Shown in pieces: positions 5,160-7,401 of a DNA stretch of 7,401 nt; position 1 is the first letter of the stretch, and each line of letters starts with the position of its first letter. The position numbers and the translations under genes are program-made. Under the pieces are notes generated by a model. The model was not told the DNA's origin, searched no databases, and was given only the letters and a program-made list of their open reading frames with translations. The stretch comes from Alphaproteobacteria bacterium (GTDB lineage Bacteria; Pseudomonadota; Alphaproteobacteria; DAOWDM01): positions 1-7,401 of the forward strand of contig DAOWDM010000225.1 in assembly GCA_030639035.1 (NCBI GenBank). Direction: 5' to 3'.

Positions 5160-5194
5160 TTGTCATTGCGAGAGGATTTAGCCTCGAAGCAATC
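5160..5194. repeat. Half palindromic element (GTCATTGCGAG type)
   Basis: TTGTCATTGCGAG opens the element. A hairpin follows: TTGC / GCAA (5166-5169 with 5189-5192) and GAGG / CCTC (5172-5175 with 5182-5185) around a 6-nt loop, with a small internal bulge. It matches the GTCATTGCGAGG...CGAAGCAATC half of a widespread class of intergenic repeat. The expected mirror half ending in CAATGAC is not seen downstream, so this copy looks truncated or solitary. It abuts the start region of the DUF2333 gene. Confidence 0.7.
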
Positions 5195-5214
5195 TTATGC
5201 GGTTAGGTTTTTTT

Positions 5215-6216
5215 ATGTTAAAGAAATTGCTATCATCAAAAGACTTTTTAAAGTTTAAAACTTTTGAAAACGATTTTAAATTCAAGGAAAAAGCATTTGT
5301 GTTTTTTTCACAATGCTGGAAACAGATAGCTTTAGTTGTTGGCTTTATAATGCTGCTGTATTATCCGCTTGGAATGGCAGTAATTCACGAGATTAACGAT
5401 GACACAGATTATAATGCTATAGAAGTTCCTGAAAACGGCTCAAATGCAGTAGCTTTAACAGCAGACCTTATATTGCGAGAGGTCAAAGATACTAGCTGGA
5501 CGGCAAATGCTCCGTTTTTCTTTCCTGCGTCCGCTCTTGATAATATGCCTAATTTCCAGATGGGAATTGTCAAGGCTCTGTACCGTTTTGCAATAGAGCT
5601 TTCAGACCAGCTAGGACGCACCAGAGGCTCTAGTCAGGTAGACAAAGATTTAGATAAAGCAGCAGGACTGTTAAAATACCCAGGTACAGTATGGATAATT
5701 GACCCTTCTGTCTCATTTATGCCTACAGCTTCTTCAACAAAGCAGTATATGGCTGCGAGAAAAGCTCTACTGGCTTACAATAAACGCCTGTCTGAAGGCA
5801 GTGCTGTTTTTGAAAAACGAGCAGATAATTTGATGGAAACTTTGAACCGTATTTCCAAAGACCTTGGTTCTTCATCAGCCATTATTGATAAACAAATAGA
5901 AAAAGGTTCTGGTCAGTTTTTTGATTTTAATTCTGACGATGTTTTTTATTCTACAAAGGGGCATCTTTATGCTTACTATCTTGTTTTGCGAGAGCTTGGG
6001 AAAGATTTTGAAGCTATCTTGAAAGACAAAGAACTTAGCAATGTATGGTCAGAAATGCTTCATTCTATGAAATTAGCGGCCAAACTGCAGCCTATGGTAA
6101 TAATTAACAGCACTCCTGACAGTCAAATATTGCCAAGTCATTTGGCTGCACAAGGTTTTTATCTGTTGCGAGCACGCACACAGCTTCAAGAAGTTAGCAA
6201 TATACTTTTGAAATAG
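5215..6216 (+). CDS. DUF2333 family inner-membrane protein
   Basis: A protein of 333 aa with a charged cytoplasmic N-terminus, a single membrane segment (about 37-57) and a large, mostly helical periplasmic part. It carries the conserved features I associate with DUF2333: W.ANAPFFFPASALDNMPNFQ.GI (about 95-118), LGRTRGSSQVD (about 133-143), and an FEKRADNL stretch followed by KDLGSSSA. The family is of unknown function and common in proteobacteria. The start is uncertain. ATG 5215 has a weak TTAGGT site at 5203-5208. ATG 5197 is in frame and would add MRLGFF, but it lies next to the palindromic repeat and lacks a ribosome site. The TauE-like gene starts 9 nt after its stop and its ribosome site overlaps that stop, so the two are co-transcribed. 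That points to a shared envelope-related role, but no reaction can be named. Confidence 0.88.
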   Translation: MLKKLLSSKDFLKFKTFENDFKFKEKAFVFFSQCWKQIALVVGFIMLLYYPLGMAVIHEINDDTDYNAIEVPENGSNAVALTADLILREVKDTSWTANAPFFFPASALDNMPNFQMGIVKALYRFAIELSDQLGRTRGSSQVDKDLDKAAGLLKYPGTVWIIDPSVSFMPTASSTKQYMAARKALLAYNKRLSEGSAVFEKRADNLMETLNRISKDLGSSSAIIDKQIEKGSGQFFDFNSDDVFYSTKGHLYAYYLVLRELGKDFEAILKDKELSNVWSEMLHSMKLAAKLQPMVIINSTPDSQILPSHLAAQGFYLLRARTQLQEVSNILLK

Positions 6217-6218
6217 GA
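6215..6218 (+). promoter_or_regulatory. Shine-Dalgarno supporting the TTG start of the TauE-like gene
   Basis: AGGA overlaps the TAG stop of the DUF2333 gene and lies 7 nt before TTG 6226. It supports a TTG start, and the arrangement suggests translational coupling. Confidence 0.65.
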
Positions 6219-6225
6219 CAATTCT

Positions 6226-7143
6226 TTGCTGATATATCTTCCTATTGCTGAAATGTCGGTTAATGTGTTTCTCCTTCTAGGAATGGGAGCAGCCATTGGC
6301 TGTATTTCAGGCTTGTTTGGAGTTGGCGGAGGTTTTTTGATGACTCCGTTTCTGATTTTTATTGGCGTCCCCCCTTCAGTCGCAGTTGCAACTGGAATCA
6401 ACCAGATTGTAGCCTCTTCATTTTCTGGAGCTATTGCTCAATTTAGACGTGGCAATGTTGATATAAAAATGGGCGTTCTGCTTCTAGCAGGAGGAATAGC
6501 AGGTTCTTTTATCGGCGTTCAAATGGTTGGATTTTTAAAGACTCTTGGTCAGATAGATTTGATTATTAAGCTTTGTTATGTCTTAACTCTGGGGCTTATT
6601 GGCAGTCTTATGTTTGTAGAAAGCACACGGTCTATTTTTAAAAGACGACGCAGCGGAGCTGCTGCCTTGGTGCGAGGTCCAGGGAGGCATACATGGATGC
6701 ACGGGCTGCCTTTTAAAACACGGTTTCGCAAATCAAGGCTTTATATCAGTGCTTTACTGCCAATAATTCTAGGCTTTATTGTTGGTATAATCATCGCCAT
6801 TATGGGAATTAGTTCTATAATTATGGTTCCTATCATGATTTATTTTCTTGGAATGCCTACGCAAGTTGCAATTGGCACTTCACTGTTTCAAATTATGTTT
6901 GTTTCTGCCAATACAACAATATTACAAGCTACTGTCAATCAAACCGTCGATATAGTTCTAGCACTGCTTTTGCTTTGTGGTAGCACGCTTGGAGCACAAG
7001 TAGGAATCAGGCTAGGAGGAAAACTAAGAAGCGAACAATTAAGGATTCTTTTAGCAATACTGGTTCTTATTGTAACTTTTAACCTTGTAAATGGACTTGT
7101 TTCGACTCCTTTAGAGCTGTTTTCAATAGGAGCAGGCAGATGA
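6226..7143 (+). CDS. TauE/SafE (TSUP) family sulfite-type anion permease
   Basis: A 305-aa polytopic inner-membrane protein with two related halves, the TSUP arrangement. Members move sulfite, sulfoacetate and other small sulfur anions or organic acids; the substrate here is unknown. The first half has the family motif SGLFGVGGGFLMTP (28-41). A basic cytoplasmic loop (about 132-170) joins the halves. In the second half the matching motif is GISSIIMVP (194-202), where relatives usually carry a glycine-rich GVGGGFIMVP; the later LGMPTQVAIGTSLFQI stretch is normal. The start is TTG 6226, supported by AGGA (6215-6218) and by the LIYLPIAEMSVNVFLLLG beginning, which I recall as conserved in alphaproteobacterial members. 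Its stop overlaps the next start by ATGA. The family and the downstream Alph_Pro_TM gene commonly go together in alphaproteobacteria. Confidence 0.93.
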   Translation: MLIYLPIAEMSVNVFLLLGMGAAIGCISGLFGVGGGFLMTPFLIFIGVPPSVAVATGINQIVASSFSGAIAQFRRGNVDIKMGVLLLAGGIAGSFIGVQMVGFLKTLGQIDLIIKLCYVLTLGLIGSLMFVESTRSIFKRRRSGAAALVRGPGRHTWMHGLPFKTRFRKSRLYISALLPIILGFIVGIIIAIMGISSIIMVPIMIYFLGMPTQVAIGTSLFQIMFVSANTTILQATVNQTVDIVLALLLLCGSTLGAQVGIRLGGKLRSEQLRILLAILVLIVTFNLVNGLVSTPLELFSIGAGR

Positions 7144-7401
7144 GGTGTTGTTTTTCTGCATTGCTGTTTATTTTGTTTTGCAGCACAGCAAGTGCTGACC
7201 AGCCTATTGTTGTTGACTTATCCAAACATCTCGTTGCTGTTACAACAGGTTTTTCAGGTACAGAAGTGCTTTTATTCGGAGCTACAGACGGAGAACCAGG
7301 TGATGTCATCATGGTCGTACGCGGACCTAGTACAAAAGCGGTTGTGTATAAAAAAAAGAAAATAAGCGGAATCTGGATTAATAAAGACCTGATGTCATTT
7401 T
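7140..7401 (+). CDS. Alph_Pro_TM / TIGR02186 family protein (N-terminal part, cut by window edge)
   Basis: An open frame of 87 codons runs off the window end. It begins with a signal peptide or signal anchor (1-19, MRCCFSALLFILFCSTASA with probable cleavage before DQ). Then come the family hallmarks: VVDLSKHLVAVTTGFSGTEVLLFGATDG (about 24-51), MVVRGP (57-62) and a basic segment before GIWIN (about 76-80). The family, restricted mainly to alphaproteobacteria as far as I know, has a periplasmic domain and a C-terminal membrane helix that would lie beyond the window; full length is around 250 residues. The ATG at 7140 overlaps the TauE-like stop (ATGA), so translation is coupled. The function is unknown. 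Constant pairing with a TSUP permease suggests it assists that transporter from the periplasmic side. Confidence 0.9.
   Translation, partial: MRCCFSALLFILFCSTASADQPIVVDLSKHLVAVTTGFSGTEVLLFGATDGEPGDVIMVVRGPSTKAVVYKKKKISGIWINKDLMSF

Noticed and set aside
1..7401. CRISPR array, insertion sequence or prophage genes
   Set aside because: There are no regularly spaced repeats, transposase, integrase or structural phage genes in any frame that I could see.

Overview
The window is an AT-rich stretch that looks like a chromosome of an alphaproteobacterium with a reduced or host-associated style of genome. This rests on the MiaB N-terminus with its NTCHIREKA motif, the murJ-trpS neighbourhood, a DUF2333 protein, and a TauE/SafE-type permease overlapping a protein of the Alph_Pro_TM (TIGR02186) family. 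It also rests on intergenic palindromes of the GTCAT... type that are common in such genomes. The species cannot be named from this sequence.

Layout. Positions 1-181 hold the 5' end of miaB on the minus strand. Positions 182-2097 hold four small plus-strand genes that I do not recognise: a 189-aa protein made of two copies of one module with glycine-zipper membrane segments, a tandem pair of equal-length (108 aa) paralogues, and a 139-aa protein with two hydrophobic segments. This island ends in a strong, probably bidirectional hairpin terminator (2130-2166). Positions 2276-5144 hold murJ (lipid II flippase) and trpS (tryptophanyl-tRNA synthetase). Positions 5215-7401 hold a tight cluster: DUF2333 protein, TauE/SafE permease, and the N-terminal part of an Alph_Pro_TM protein that runs off the end. 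These three are separated by 9 nt and then overlap by 4 nt, so they are almost certainly one transcript.

Each of the last three transcription units (murJ, trpS, DUF2333) is preceded by a different palindromic intergenic element starting with the same TTGTCAT end. In the first two, both half-arms carry a small hairpin. The arms differ from each other in a way that keeps each small hairpin paired, including a C-G to G-C swap. This is the best non-coding signal in the window.

Working together: the conserved part is housekeeping (tRNA modification, cell-wall precursor flipping, tRNA charging) plus an inner-membrane/periplasmic cluster of unproven role. The unexplained part is the four-gene island between miaB and murJ. 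Its membrane-hairpin proteins flank the small soluble paralogue pair, and it is the most likely place for undescribed biology, although nothing in the sequence assigns it a function.
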